A DNA stretch of 39,360 bases from DATFMH01 sp035267045. Lineage in GTDB: Bacteria > Bacteroidota > Rhodothermia > Balneolales > DATFMH01. Positions 32,421 through 39,360 of this stretch are shown here, in pieces (within the stretch, counting starts at the first letter, position 1; every line of letters begins with the position of its first letter). Below the pieces are notes generated by a model. That model did not search any database, was not told the DNA's origin, and was given only the letters and a program-made list of their open reading frames with translations. The stretch spans positions 1-39,360 of the forward strand of contig DATFMH010000195.1 of assembly GCA_035267045.1 (NCBI GenBank). The letters are read 5' to 3'. The position numbers and the translations under genes were made by a program.

Positions 32421-34742
32421 CTATAATCCGAAGGGGATGTGGACAGTCAGGCTGATATTTCGTCCCATATTATAGATTCCATCATATTTCAGCCACGAGA
32501 GATGGTTGTAATATGTTATATCAAAGAGGTTATGTACCGCCAGATTGATATCCACCAGTTGTTTTCCCCATGGTATGCTGGCTCCTAAACCGGCATGTGT
32601 CAGTGTATAACCCGGAGTGGCAAGCTCCAGCGTACTTATTCGATCTTGTTTGAGATATGTATCCAAACCTGCCTCGACATAACTATTTTTTAATGATCCC
32701 ATATTTTGGGAAGTCAAACGTAATGTATTTTCCCATCGATGAGCTGGAATCATAGGCAAAGGCTTTTTAGCATTATCTGTCAATTGACCAAGGACCATAC
32801 TGAACGCGGTTGTAAAATGAAACCATGATAGCTGTTGCGGATGGATACTAAGTTGTGTTTCACCACCCCATAGTTCAGCATTATGTTGCCTGAATTTGAC
32901 GATGTTATATACGTTCGACTGGCCATTAGGTTGTGGCTCAACATAATATGTTGGCTGCAATTCCTGATAGATATAATTGCTAACCCAATTATAATAAGCC
33001 GAAACAGAAAAAGTAACGTCTTCGGTATTGATATTTGTACCGAGATCCCATTCAACATTGCGCTCCGGACTTAAATTGTTATCACCGATTTCGTAGCGGT
33101 TCGCTTCTTTGAGCAGGCCATCGGCTGTCAATTCGGCGAGATTCGGTGCACGGAAAGCTGCTCCAATATTAGTTTTGATATTCCAGAATGGTAAAATATT
33201 GTAAGTTGCCCCGGCCGACCAGCTGAAATTGTTGAAATTCCGGTCTATTTCATCGGGCACGGTCCGTGTCTGTCCGGTACCACCTTCTTCAGGTGGCTTC
33301 GTTTTCAGGCTGCGGATGTCGTAACGGATTCCCGCCTGAAGTTTCAGGCTGCTTTGTTGGTAGGTTAATAAACCAAAACCTCCGAGATCAAAGATATCAG
33401 CATTAGGTATAAAAGCTTCTTCCCCTTTACTTTCATTATGCTGTAAGTCACCTTGTAAACCCACATGTAAATGCATGTTTCCAGATAGGGGTTTATCATA
33501 TTTTGCCTGATAATTGAATGTGTTCAGGACGAGATCGATACCAGCGTCTTTGGCGGTGTCGGCGGGTGCGGCGTCAAATTCCTGTTGTTCATTGTTCTGA
33601 AACGAAAGATTCACATTCATCCATCCGTCTCCTAATGCCATGTGTGTCTCGGAGAGGATTGAGTTGTCGGTCAGTTTGTGATAGGGTTTCTCAATTTCTC
33701 TGGGTTTCTTTTCTCCGCTATCCTGTTGCCCGAGATCTTTCAGGTCCACAATTCCATTTTCATGCTGGTGGAATTGATAGGTGATTTTGGTACTTCCCCA
33801 GGATCGAGTGATACCTGCAAAACCGTGCAGCTGGGCATCATTATAACGGGTATTGGGAATATCTTCACCGTTCCCGGCCGTGTAATCGGCGTTCGAATCA
33901 AATCCACCGCGGATTCCCCAGAAATAGCCGGTATTAGAACCCTTTAAAGATAAATTATTATTAATGCCTACCGTATTACTGAACGCTTTTAAGGTGTAAT
34001 CACCGTTGATTTGTCCGACAGGGGCGGGATGTTCTCCAATTAGATTAACGACTCCACCCAGGGCACCCTGTCCATACATCAAAGTGGCCGGGCCTTTAAT
34101 CACCTGAACTTGTTCCGTACCATTTCCACTCAAACTAAGACCTGATTCGGGATCCCATTTTTGATAATTATATGGCATGTTTTGGTTCAGAATTAAAATC
34201 CGGTTGGATGATAATCCACGGATAACCGGCCGTTCAATTCCGGGTCCGTTGGATATTCTGGCTATTCCGGGTGTCTGTTCCAGTGTTTTCCAAAGAGTGG
34301 AATGACTGCTCATGGTAATGGCTTGTTGAGATAGAACATCCGTTGGCTGAGGGAAATCATTCTGATTCTGAAGCCTGTTTCCGAGAACGACTAATTGATT
34401 GGCCTGGTATGTAGTCGGTTTCAATTGTACATTTAGTGTTTTATCCTGCCCGGCGCCAAACTGAATATCTTTGGATGCTGTTTGATATCCTAAATAAGAA
34501 AATTCGATTGTGATGGTACCTTTGGGAAGGCCGGATAGTTCGTAACCGCCGTCCGTGTCCGTGACTGTTCCCTTTTTTAAGCCAGGAAGATAAACATGGA
34601 CACCGGTCAATTCCTTGCCTGTACTGGCATCGGTGACTTGTCCACTGACAGAAAATTGGCCGTAGACTTGAAACGGGATCATGATGAATGCTATTATTGG
34701 TAAAATTAAAGCATAAATTCGAGTGCGGTAAGTATTATTCAT
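32421..34742 (-). CDS. TonB-dependent outer-membrane receptor
   Basis: I start at the ATG at 34742 because it places a signal peptide (1-28, ending FQVYG) at the N-terminus; the longer frame from 34805 adds 21 unlikely residues. The 773-residue protein has a carboxypeptidase-regulatory-like domain (FSVSGQVTDASTGKELTGVH). The plug contains ERPVIRGLSSNRILILNQNM and QVQVIKGPATLMYGQGALGG, and a 22-strand-type barrel ends VHNLFD..SLTVHIPFGL. A loop HQHENGIVDLKDLG and a FRAPNLAELTADG segment resemble ZnuD-like metal receptors. The ligand is not determined. It is probably cotranscribed with the small anchored protein gene 127 bp upstream. Confidence 0.92.
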   Translation of the reverse strand: MNNTYRTRIYALILPIIAFIMIPFQVYGQFSVSGQVTDASTGKELTGVHVYLPGLKKGTVTDTDGGYELSGLPKGTITIEFSYLGYQTASKDIQFGAGQDKTLNVQLKPTTYQANQLVVLGNRLQNQNDFPQPTDVLSQQAITMSSHSTLWKTLEQTPGIARISNGPGIERPVIRGLSSNRILILNQNMPYNYQKWDPESGLSLSGNGTEQVQVIKGPATLMYGQGALGGVVNLIGEHPAPVGQINGDYTLKAFSNTVGINNNLSLKGSNTGYFWGIRGGFDSNADYTAGNGEDIPNTRYNDAQLHGFAGITRSWGSTKITYQFHQHENGIVDLKDLGQQDSGEKKPREIEKPYHKLTDNSILSETHMALGDGWMNVNLSFQNNEQQEFDAAPADTAKDAGIDLVLNTFNYQAKYDKPLSGNMHLHVGLQGDLQHNESKGEEAFIPNADIFDLGGFGLLTYQQSSLKLQAGIRYDIRSLKTKPPEEGGTGQTRTVPDEIDRNFNNFSWSAGATYNILPFWNIKTNIGAAFRAPNLAELTADGLLKEANRYEIGDNNLSPERNVEWDLGTNINTEDVTFSVSAYYNWVSNYIYQELQPTYYVEPQPNGQSNVYNIVKFRQHNAELWGGETQLSIHPQQLSWFHFTTAFSMVLGQLTDNAKKPLPMIPAHRWENTLRLTSQNMGSLKNSYVEAGLDTYLKQDRISTLELATPGYTLTHAGLGASIPWGKQLVDINLAVHNLFDITYYNHLSWLKYDGIYNMGRNISLTVHIPFGL

Positions 34743-34869
34743 AAATAAGTACCCGATATAATTAAAATTATAAAATTTGTGCGATACAGAATCGATATTG
34801 CTCAATCAGGCATACATAAAAAATATGCGATCGATTGGCTTGTGATTGATCCTGTGTTGAAATGAGATT

Positions 34870-35418
34870 TTAAACGGTAAATACAGGTACTTTGGGAGGA
34901 GGGTAGGGAATAACATGAAATGGATCGTCATAACTGATCTTTGGTCCTTCAAAAAAAGTGCGTAAGGTATTATCAATAGCGAGAATCCCTGTTTTTGTTA
35001 ACAATACCTGTTTTATAAAATCGAATAATGGGTACTGTTGATCTTTTGAAGGATGTTGGGCTTGTGCTAACTGGCTTTTAATATTCTCTGTCAGGAATGA
35101 ATATAAGTTTTCTTCCTTTTTATCATTGATTACATAGTAATAGGTAGCGGTCCCGACGTTTTTAGATCGAACGATGTCATATAATTTACCCTTATAACGG
35201 AATTCATTATTGTTCAGCCTGGTAAAAGTAGGATCGACTGATTGTTTCATTTCTTTGGTTATTACTATGACATCCAGGGCACCCCGTGTTTCATTTAAAG
35301 AAATACTCTGCCACATCGCCTTTTTTGCCTGGTAACGACCGGCAAGAAAAAAAGCAAAGTAGCCTACGCTGTTAAAAGTGAATACAGCGAGTAACAGTAT
35401 GGTAAATAGTTTCTTCAA
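34870..35418 (-). CDS. Uncharacterised membrane-anchored protein upstream of the TonB receptor
   Basis: I do not recognise a named domain. The frame begins at a TTG and encodes 182 residues: a basic N-terminus, a hydrophobic helix (about 4-26, LFTILLLAVFTFNSVGYFAF), then a soluble part. The soluble part has KEMKQSVDPTFTRLNNNEFR, YKGKLYDIVRSKNVGTATYY and a proline-rich end, HVIPYPPPKVPVFTV. Small proteins of this shape with a PP-containing tail occur beside TonB receptors in Bacteroidota, and the copper-cluster protein at 5076-5492 also has a PP near its end. It may be a periplasmic partner of the receptor. No Shine-Dalgarno sequence was found. Confidence 0.65.
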   Translation of the reverse strand: MKKLFTILLLAVFTFNSVGYFAFFLAGRYQAKKAMWQSISLNETRGALDVIVITKEMKQSVDPTFTRLNNNEFRYKGKLYDIVRSKNVGTATYYYVINDKKEENLYSFLTENIKSQLAQAQHPSKDQQYPLFDFIKQVLLTKTGILAIDNTLRTFFEGPKISYDDPFHVIPYPPPKVPVFTV

Positions 35419-35515
35419 ACGTATGAGTATGTTATAACCTGCGCTAAATGAAAGACAACTACACGAAAAGTAAATGTTTCTGGCTATTTAATACAGTAAA
35501 AACTGGTAAAAAAGG

Positions 35516-36241
35516 TTATATATTTCGTTTTATCCAATCGGGTATTATGGGGAGTAACCGGGCAATAATCCACCACCTGCCGGGTATGTAGGTGCCATAG
35601 TCCCGACGTTTTACAGCTTTGTAAATTAAACGTGCGGCTCTTTCGGAAGATATTACCCAAAACATACCCCGGTTATTTCTTGTTAAAGGTGTTTCCACAA
35701 AACCCGGTTTTATATCTGTAATAGTAATATCGGTATTAAATTGATGAGCTTTGAATCGTAATCCTTTTAAGTAGTTTGATACAAATGCTTTCGAGGCATT
35801 ATAGGCTGTAGCCTTACCGAAACTGAAATGAGAGGCAACCGATGATATGCCGACGATGTGGCCATTTCCGTTATTTTTGGATAGAAAATAATTGAAAGCC
35901 GTATTGGCCATAGCTACAAATCCACGGATATTAACATCAATGGTATTTCGTTCTATCTCCCATAAATAATCCTTGTTGTTATTGCCGATGCCCGCGTTGA
36001 TAATAATCAGATCCAAGCCACCCATTTTCCCAATAAGCTCATTAAGCTGATCAATAGCGCCGTCTGTATTCGTGACATCCTGTTGCTGAATATAAAAATT
36101 AGACGATATATCATTTTCGAGGGATTTCAATAATTCCAGTCTGCGCCCTGTAGCTCCAACGATATACTGTTGTTCGTGTAATGTGTAAACTAACGATCTT
36201 CCAATTCCGGAAGTGGCGCCGATAACAACTGCTTTTTTCAT
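35516..36241 (-). CDS. Short-chain dehydrogenase/reductase
   Basis: The 241-residue protein is a classical SDR. It has GATSGIG (8-14) for cofactor binding, NAG (82-84) and Asn104. The catalytic Ser134, Tyr147 and Lys151 lie in SSVASHFSFGKATAYNASK. An Arg-Arg after the second strand (TGRRLELL) favours NADPH. The C-terminal end WIIARLLPIIPDWIKRNI is amphipathic or hydrophobic and could attach to the membrane. The substrate is unknown. It is 97 bp upstream of the anchored-protein gene on the same strand and could share its transcript. Confidence 0.93.
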   Translation of the reverse strand: MKKAVVIGATSGIGRSLVYTLHEQQYIVGATGRRLELLKSLENDISSNFYIQQQDVTNTDGAIDQLNELIGKMGGLDLIIINAGIGNNNKDYLWEIERNTIDVNIRGFVAMANTAFNYFLSKNNGNGHIVGISSVASHFSFGKATAYNASKAFVSNYLKGLRFKAHQFNTDITITDIKPGFVETPLTRNNRGMFWVISSERAARLIYKAVKRRDYGTYIPGRWWIIARLLPIIPDWIKRNI

Positions 36242-36469
36242 TTAATTCTAAGATAAATGGATAAGGGTGTTCAATAATATTAAAAAGATAGGTGGTTCCA
36301 ATGATAATAAGAAATATTGGGAGGGAAAATATGAGCCACGGATTATCGCTGATCTAAAGGGCACTTTACATTTTTTAGACCTATCGACTTATACCCGGTC
36401 CTGAACTGTTTCAGCAGTGCGCATGGTGCAAAGAGCATGGCGATTAAATAACTCGTACTCTAAGTTTGT

Positions 36470-36797
36470 TCACAGAGACCTTTGTGGTTTTCTTTAAAAC
36501 GTTTTGAAGAATTAGAATCAGGATGGTCAGGATTGTAGGGATGGGCTCGGATTATTTTTAATGATTTTACCCGCGATGGGCTCCACCCTCAAGGTGGTGT
36601 CCATCTAAAACCGGCAATAAACTTGTTTAGGTTGACACCACTTCTAAAAATGGAGCCCCCCTGGTAATGCTATTCTGATTTCTGGCTTCTACAATCTGTA
36701 TTCTTTGTTACAAATACACTTAATAACCTGATAACTCAATAACTATTTCAAAAATCTACGATAATCCGCATCATTTGCGTTATTTACATTCTATCTT
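36470..36797 (+). repeat. Composite repeat block, copy 1
   Basis: The order of elements is: a tgtggttt unit; aatcaggatggtcagg; the gatgggctccacc two-arm element; attctgattt; then ataacctgataactcaataac; then a tccgcatcatttgcgtt tail. The same order and orientation occurs at 38828-39160. Identity is patchy between segments, so this is an old or modular repeat. Confidence 0.65.
36575..36660 (+). repeat. Two-arm inverted-repeat element
   Basis: The left arm GATGGGCTCCACCCTCAAGG continues TGGTGTCCATCTAAA. The right arm (gttgacaccacttctaaaaatggagccccc) is its imperfect reverse complement across about 15 bases. Related copies are at 38960-39046 and, left arm only, 11638-11674. Confidence 0.75.
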
Positions 36798-36998
36798 GTA
36801 TGAATTGGGATTTACCAGATTAAGGGATTATTGGATTGGGGTTTTAATCCTTAAATCCGCAAATCCCGGTAATTCAAAATCTGACGATTACCCACATCAT
36901 CGCCAGGCACGATGCACTTTGCTGCACCACTAAAATGATAAGAAAACTACTTATAAGCGTTTCGAACCTGTCTCTGTGTCCTCTGTGGTTTGCAGTTA

Positions 36999-37517
36999 CT
37001 ACGCTCTTACTTTTTGTAATGCAGGGACTTTGTATTGGGCGTATTCAAAAGCACCAAATAAAACGCCGGAATAGATCAGGTCGCCTAACATGCTGTAACG
37101 GAAGAATGGTATTCCTGCCGTATAGCTTGTGATCAATCCCTGAAAGGTCATCGGATACATAGTGCCTGTAAGCCAAACGCCAAAGTTCGTGATCAGGAAA
37201 AACAGTATCGAACCGGTAAGAGCGGCTGCGCCAACAGTAAGTATACTTACACGGTTTCGAAGAAGCATTCCGAGGCCAACGGCAAGGGCAAATCCGATAT
37301 AGACAAAAATCATGGTGCTGTGAAAGCCTAAAATAATATCACTGGCAAACATAGCAGTAAATGGGACAGCGAAAGCCATCCGTTTATCCGAAAAATAAGC
37401 TCCACCAAATAAGGCGATGGCCATAATAGGCGTAAAATTGGGTAAATGTGGGAGCAATCGTGCGGCTGCTACCAGGAAAATTAACCCTGTAATAACTAAA
37501 TAGCGTGGTTTAAGCAT
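36999..37517 (-). CDS. DUF6580 family putative transport membrane protein
   Basis: I start at the ATG at 37517, giving 172 residues, because GGAG precedes it and the family begins there. The open frame continues 58 codons upstream into repeat sequence (37640-37700) that should not be coding. The protein has about five hydrophobic helices. Conserved segments are AARLLPHLPNFTPIMAIALF, SDIILGFHSTMIFVYIGFAL, LFFLITNFGVWLTGTMYPMT and AGIPFFRYSMLGDLIYSGVL. The family resembles the substrate-binding membrane subunits of ECF transporters. The ligand is unknown and no ECF ATPase gene is nearby. Confidence 0.88.
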   Translation of the reverse strand: MLKPRYLVITGLIFLVAAARLLPHLPNFTPIMAIALFGGAYFSDKRMAFAVPFTAMFASDIILGFHSTMIFVYIGFALAVGLGMLLRNRVSILTVGAAALTGSILFFLITNFGVWLTGTMYPMTFQGLITSYTAGIPFFRYSMLGDLIYSGVLFGAFEYAQYKVPALQKVRA

Positions 37518-38040
37518 GGAAAATTCTCCGTTACTTTTTTTCTTAAGTTCTTTTGCTCTAAATATAATGGATTTTCCACTTAAAGTATAAGATAAACCAT
37601 TAGGATAACATGAGAAATTTTTGAAAAGGTTCAGCTGAGAGTATAGCGCATGGCGCATAGCGTTAAAAATAGTTATTAGGTTATTAAGCATATTGAGTTA
37701 TTATGATAGAAAGCTCCATCTTATCTAAGGCACAAAGGATTTCAGTGATCAATGATCAATTAACAATAAGAATGAACCCTCTGGGTTCATTCTTAAATTC
37801 CCCTCCAATGGAGGGGTGTAGTGGTGGGTTAACACGTGCCATAAGGCAAATGCGTTTCATCAGTCGTAAGTGATCAATGATCAGTATCAGTTATGAAGCG
37901 CTGAGCAAGATGAGGGCGCTTTGCCAGAAGGAAGATTAATCGGAAACGTACTTTGCCATCTGGAAAAGTAATGACAAATAAGCACATCAACAGCCACTGT
38001 CTACGGTCTTCATTAAACACTAAGCACGAAACATTCAGCA
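37518..38040. other. Intergenic region between the DUF6580 and DNA glycosylase genes
   Basis: 523 bp. It includes a gagtatagcgcatggcgcatag repeat near 37639-37663. An inverted copy of the ataactcaat/ttaataacctaata tail lies at about 37672-37705. Two adjacent hairpins are at 37768-37816, and TGATCAATGATCA is repeated at 37746-37758 and 37871-37883. A 62-codon minus-strand frame at 37874-38062 shows no domain and overlaps the glycosylase end. Confidence 0.55.
37768..37816. repeat. Tandem pair of perfect hairpins
   Basis: AAGAATGAACCC-TCT-GGGTTCATTCTT (37768-37794) is a 12-bp stem with the same TCT loop seen in the 3553-3681 element. CCCCTCCA-A-TGGAGGGG (37800-37816) follows five bases later. 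Both are gene-free. They look like remains of a dispersed palindromic element. Confidence 0.75.
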
Positions 38041-38643
38041 TTATTTTGCCGGGCTGGTCCATTCACTGCCTTTGATCCGGTAGCGCCAGGGGTTGGCAGC
38101 GTCTTCTTCGGCATAATCGACCCCGACTCGCGGACTGCAAATGATATTCCGCTCTTTAACCTTAAAATCCAGGTCCTCGATCCATATTTTGTTCCCTGTT
38201 AAATCCAGTCCGTCGTGACTCGTATCAATCCCTAATGCTTTAGTCAGCATTCCGGGTCCGCCGGCGACATTTCGTTGTAATTTGACTTTATTTCGTCGTT
38301 CCAGGATGGTTCCCACCCCATGTGTCGGTTTAACAGCACGTATCAGGACTGCTTCGGGGATATCTTTATCGTTGGTGATCACATTAAATAGCGAGTGAAT
38401 ACCGTAACATAGATAGACATAAGCAACGCCACCCTGTTGATACATGATTTCCGTTCGTTCGGTTCGCCGGTTGTCATACGAATGAGCCGCCTTATCCACC
38501 GCTCCCATATACGCTTCCGTCTCCACGATCATACCGCCGGTGATCTCATCCCCGTTCAAACGGGTAAAGAGATATTTCCCCAACAGATCTTTACCGATCT
38601 GTAAGACATCATCCCGGCGATAAAATGATTGATCAAGCTTCAT
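38041..38643 (-). CDS. 3-methyladenine DNA glycosylase (AAG/MPG family)
   Basis: The 200-residue protein excises alkylated purines from DNA. It has the family signatures LGKYLFTRLN and VETEAYMGAVDKAAHSY (catalytic Glu in ETEAY, 41-45). It also has the nucleotide-flipping region VAYVYLCYGIHSLFNVIT, VLIRAVKP, and the GPGMLTKALGI loop. The C-terminal PWRYRIKGSEW is also conserved. Length is normal for bacterial members. It is a single gene in repeat-rich DNA; mutS, another repair gene, starts 630 bp away on the opposite strand. Confidence 0.95.
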   Translation of the reverse strand: MKLDQSFYRRDDVLQIGKDLLGKYLFTRLNGDEITGGMIVETEAYMGAVDKAAHSYDNRRTERTEIMYQQGGVAYVYLCYGIHSLFNVITNDKDIPEAVLIRAVKPTHGVGTILERRNKVKLQRNVAGGPGMLTKALGIDTSHDGLDLTGNKIWIEDLDFKVKERNIICSPRVGVDYAEEDAANPWRYRIKGSEWTSPAK

Positions 38644-38649
38644 GAATTA

Positions 38650-38690
38650 TTAGCCACAGATTTTCGCGGATAGACGCGGATTTTAAAAGG
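38650..38690 (+). repeat. Dispersed TTAGCCACAGATTTTCGC repeat, second copy
   Basis: The first 18 bases are identical to 16788-16805 and the continuation is similar. It lies seven bases upstream of the DNA glycosylase start codon, so it occupies that gene's 5' region. Confidence 0.7.
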
Positions 38691-38827
38691 AATTTTTGGT
38701 ATAAGATAACTTTATAAACTCATAATTATTATTACAAACTGAAGGAAAAAGATGAAAGACAACCAACTTATAACCTGTTTTTAAAATGTTATAGCAGGGC
38801 GCATAGCGAATTCTTCATATTCTAATT

Positions 38828-39160
38828 TTCTCTGTGATTCCTGTGGTTAAAAAAATCCGTGATAATCCGCATAATATGCGTTCTATTTTTTTTGAATCAG
38901 GATGGCCAGGGTTGGTAGGATGTGCCGTTATTACTTTAAGGATTTTAATTGATAGGACAGATGGGCTCCACCTACAAGGTGGCGTCCATCTAAACCCGCC
39001 AATAAGCTTTAGTAGGTGGACACCACATCTCAAAGTGGAGCCCACCGGCAAATTCATTCTGAATTCTGTGATCTATATTCTGTATTTTTACCCACATTAC
39101 ACTCAGTAACCTAATAACTCAATAACAGTATCAAAAATCCGCGTTATCCGCGTTCTATCA
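38828..39160 (+). repeat. Composite repeat block, copy 2
   Basis: This repeats the segment order of 36470-36797 in the same orientation. It has tctgtgattcctgtggtt, aatcaggatggccagg, the gatgggctccacc two-arm element, attctgaattctg, taacctaataactcaataac, then atccgcgttatccgcgttc. The two blocks enclose the DUF6580 and DNA glycosylase genes. Confidence 0.65.
38960..39046 (+). repeat. Two-arm inverted-repeat element, second full copy
   Basis: GATGGGCTCCACC..GGTGGCGTCCATCTAAA forms the left arm and GTGGACACCAC..GTGGAGCCCACC the right. The arms are inverted copies with a short central spacer (cccgccaataagctttagta). This spacer matches copy 36575-36660 (accggcaataaacttgttta). Confidence 0.75.
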
Positions 39161-39273
39161 AAATTCTTTCATTTAATTTGCTTGCCAATTGTTTTATTTT
39201 AATCAGACTTGTAAAATTCAGAGTTGTTAATCACCATTTAAGAATCACATCTTAGCAAACCGTTTAATCGGAT

Positions 39274-39360
39274 ATGGCCAAGAAAAAGGGAAAACAAACG
39301 CCGTTGATGCGGCAGTATTTTGAGACGAAGAATAAATACCCCGGTACAATTTTGTTATTC
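39274..39360 (+). CDS. mutS: DNA mismatch repair protein MutS, 5' end only
   Basis: The last 87 bases form an open frame of 29 codons from ATG with no stop, cut by the window edge. The translation MAKKKGKQTPLMRQYFETKN and following KYPGTILLF matches the MutS N-terminus, where TPMMxQYxxxKxxYPxxILxF is the family pattern before the mismatch-contacting domain. The basic MAKKKGKQ lead is a short extension. No Shine-Dalgarno sequence is obvious. Only the first few percent of the gene is present, so the call rests on this motif. Confidence 0.85.
   Translation, partial: MAKKKGKQTPLMRQYFETKNKYPGTILLF

Larger units (their letters stand above)
36242..36998. other. Repeat-rich intergenic region, left
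   Basis: 757 bp with no gene. It contains a decayed agccacggattatcgc unit (36334), a gcgcatggtgc unit (36418-36446), and a two-arm inverted element (36575-36660). It also holds tails resembling those at 38828-39160, and a ctctgtgtcctctgtggttt unit (36971-36990). It is one of two related blocks flanking DUF6580 and the DNA glycosylase. Confidence 0.65.
38644..39273. other. Repeat-rich intergenic region upstream of mutS
   Basis: 630 bp with no gene. It contains the TTAGCCACAGATTTTCGC repeat (38650-38690), a gggcgcatagcg fragment (38797-38808), and the composite block 38828-39160 with its two-arm element. The last 110 bp before mutS are AT-rich and unique-looking, and should hold the mutS promoter; no consensus box is clear. 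Confidence 0.6.

Noticed and set aside
35416..35423. TACGTTTG on the minus strand, matching a TAnnTTTG -7 box, at the start of the 182-residue gene
   Set aside because: It overlaps the TTG start codon; transcription from it would remove the membrane helix. Probably coincidental.
37518..37691. 58-codon N-terminal extension of the DUF6580 frame
   Set aside because: The sequence is composed of intergenic repeat material, and the ATG at 37517 has a GGAG ribosome site and matches the family's start.
36242..39273. Spaced short repeats suggestive of a CRISPR array
   Set aside because: Repeats differ in length and spacing, are degenerate, and lack uniform spacers or cas genes.

Overview
The window reads as chromosomal DNA from a member of the Bacteroidota/Balneolota group. 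Evidence includes a Bacteroidota-type GlmU-like pseudo-nucleotidyltransferase beside glmS, a fused gamma-alpha KorA with KorB, a TonB receptor with an N-terminal carboxypeptidase-regulatory-like domain, a DUF6580 transporter, and a TAnnTTTG-like -7 promoter box. Several genes carry good Shine-Dalgarno sequences, so a Balneolaceae-like origin is my best guess; that placement is inference. I see no rRNA, tRNA, CRISPR array, prophage or plasmid functions.

Layout. 0.2-3.5 kb: divergent GlmU-like gene and glmS (amino-sugar supply). 3.5-4.4 kb: long gene-free stretch with a multi-hairpin repeat and a possible 24-residue membrane peptide. 4.4-12.2 kb: copper/silver handling block: DUF302, a Cys/Met/His-rich exported protein, a CusC-CusB-CusA RND efflux system and a PII-like protein bracketed by 39-bp direct repeats. 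12.7-16.8 kb: exported TPR protein and, divergently, korA-korB (2-oxoacid:ferredoxin oxidoreductase). 17-20.6 kb: DUF4412 protein, PanE-like reductase, YfcE-like phosphoesterase and an NAD-type isocitrate dehydrogenase. 20.6-21.7 kb: a REP-associated (IS200-like) transposase whose internal segment is duplicated on both sides. 21.7-28.4 kb: acetyl-CoA hydrolase/transferase, large membrane SpoIIE phosphatase, YccF, DoxX and a sorbosone/glucose dehydrogenase-like lipoprotein. 28.6-32.4 kb: patatin, zinc alcohol dehydrogenase and a sulfide:quinone reductase-like flavoprotein. 32.4-36.2 kb: TonB receptor with a small anchored partner, and an SDR. 36.2-39.4 kb: repeat-rich intergenic DNA around DUF6580 and 3-methyladenine DNA glycosylase, ending in the first 29 codons of mutS.

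How the genes work together. The clearest functional unit is the metal efflux cluster, probably one transcript from the small Cys-rich gene through cusA, with the PII-like gene following. KorAB and isocitrate dehydrogenase make and use 2-oxoglutarate. The remainder is mostly single genes or pairs with housekeeping or envelope roles.

The most unusual content is repetitive. A palindrome with core CATGCCATGGCATG occurs four times within 2.1 kb around the transposase gene, once inside its reading frame, and one copy shows a symmetric compensatory change. Several other families of hairpin or inverted-repeat intergenic elements are present. I found no convincing wholly new multi-gene system; the strongest leads are the transposase/palindrome arrangement and the metal cluster's uncharacterised small proteins.
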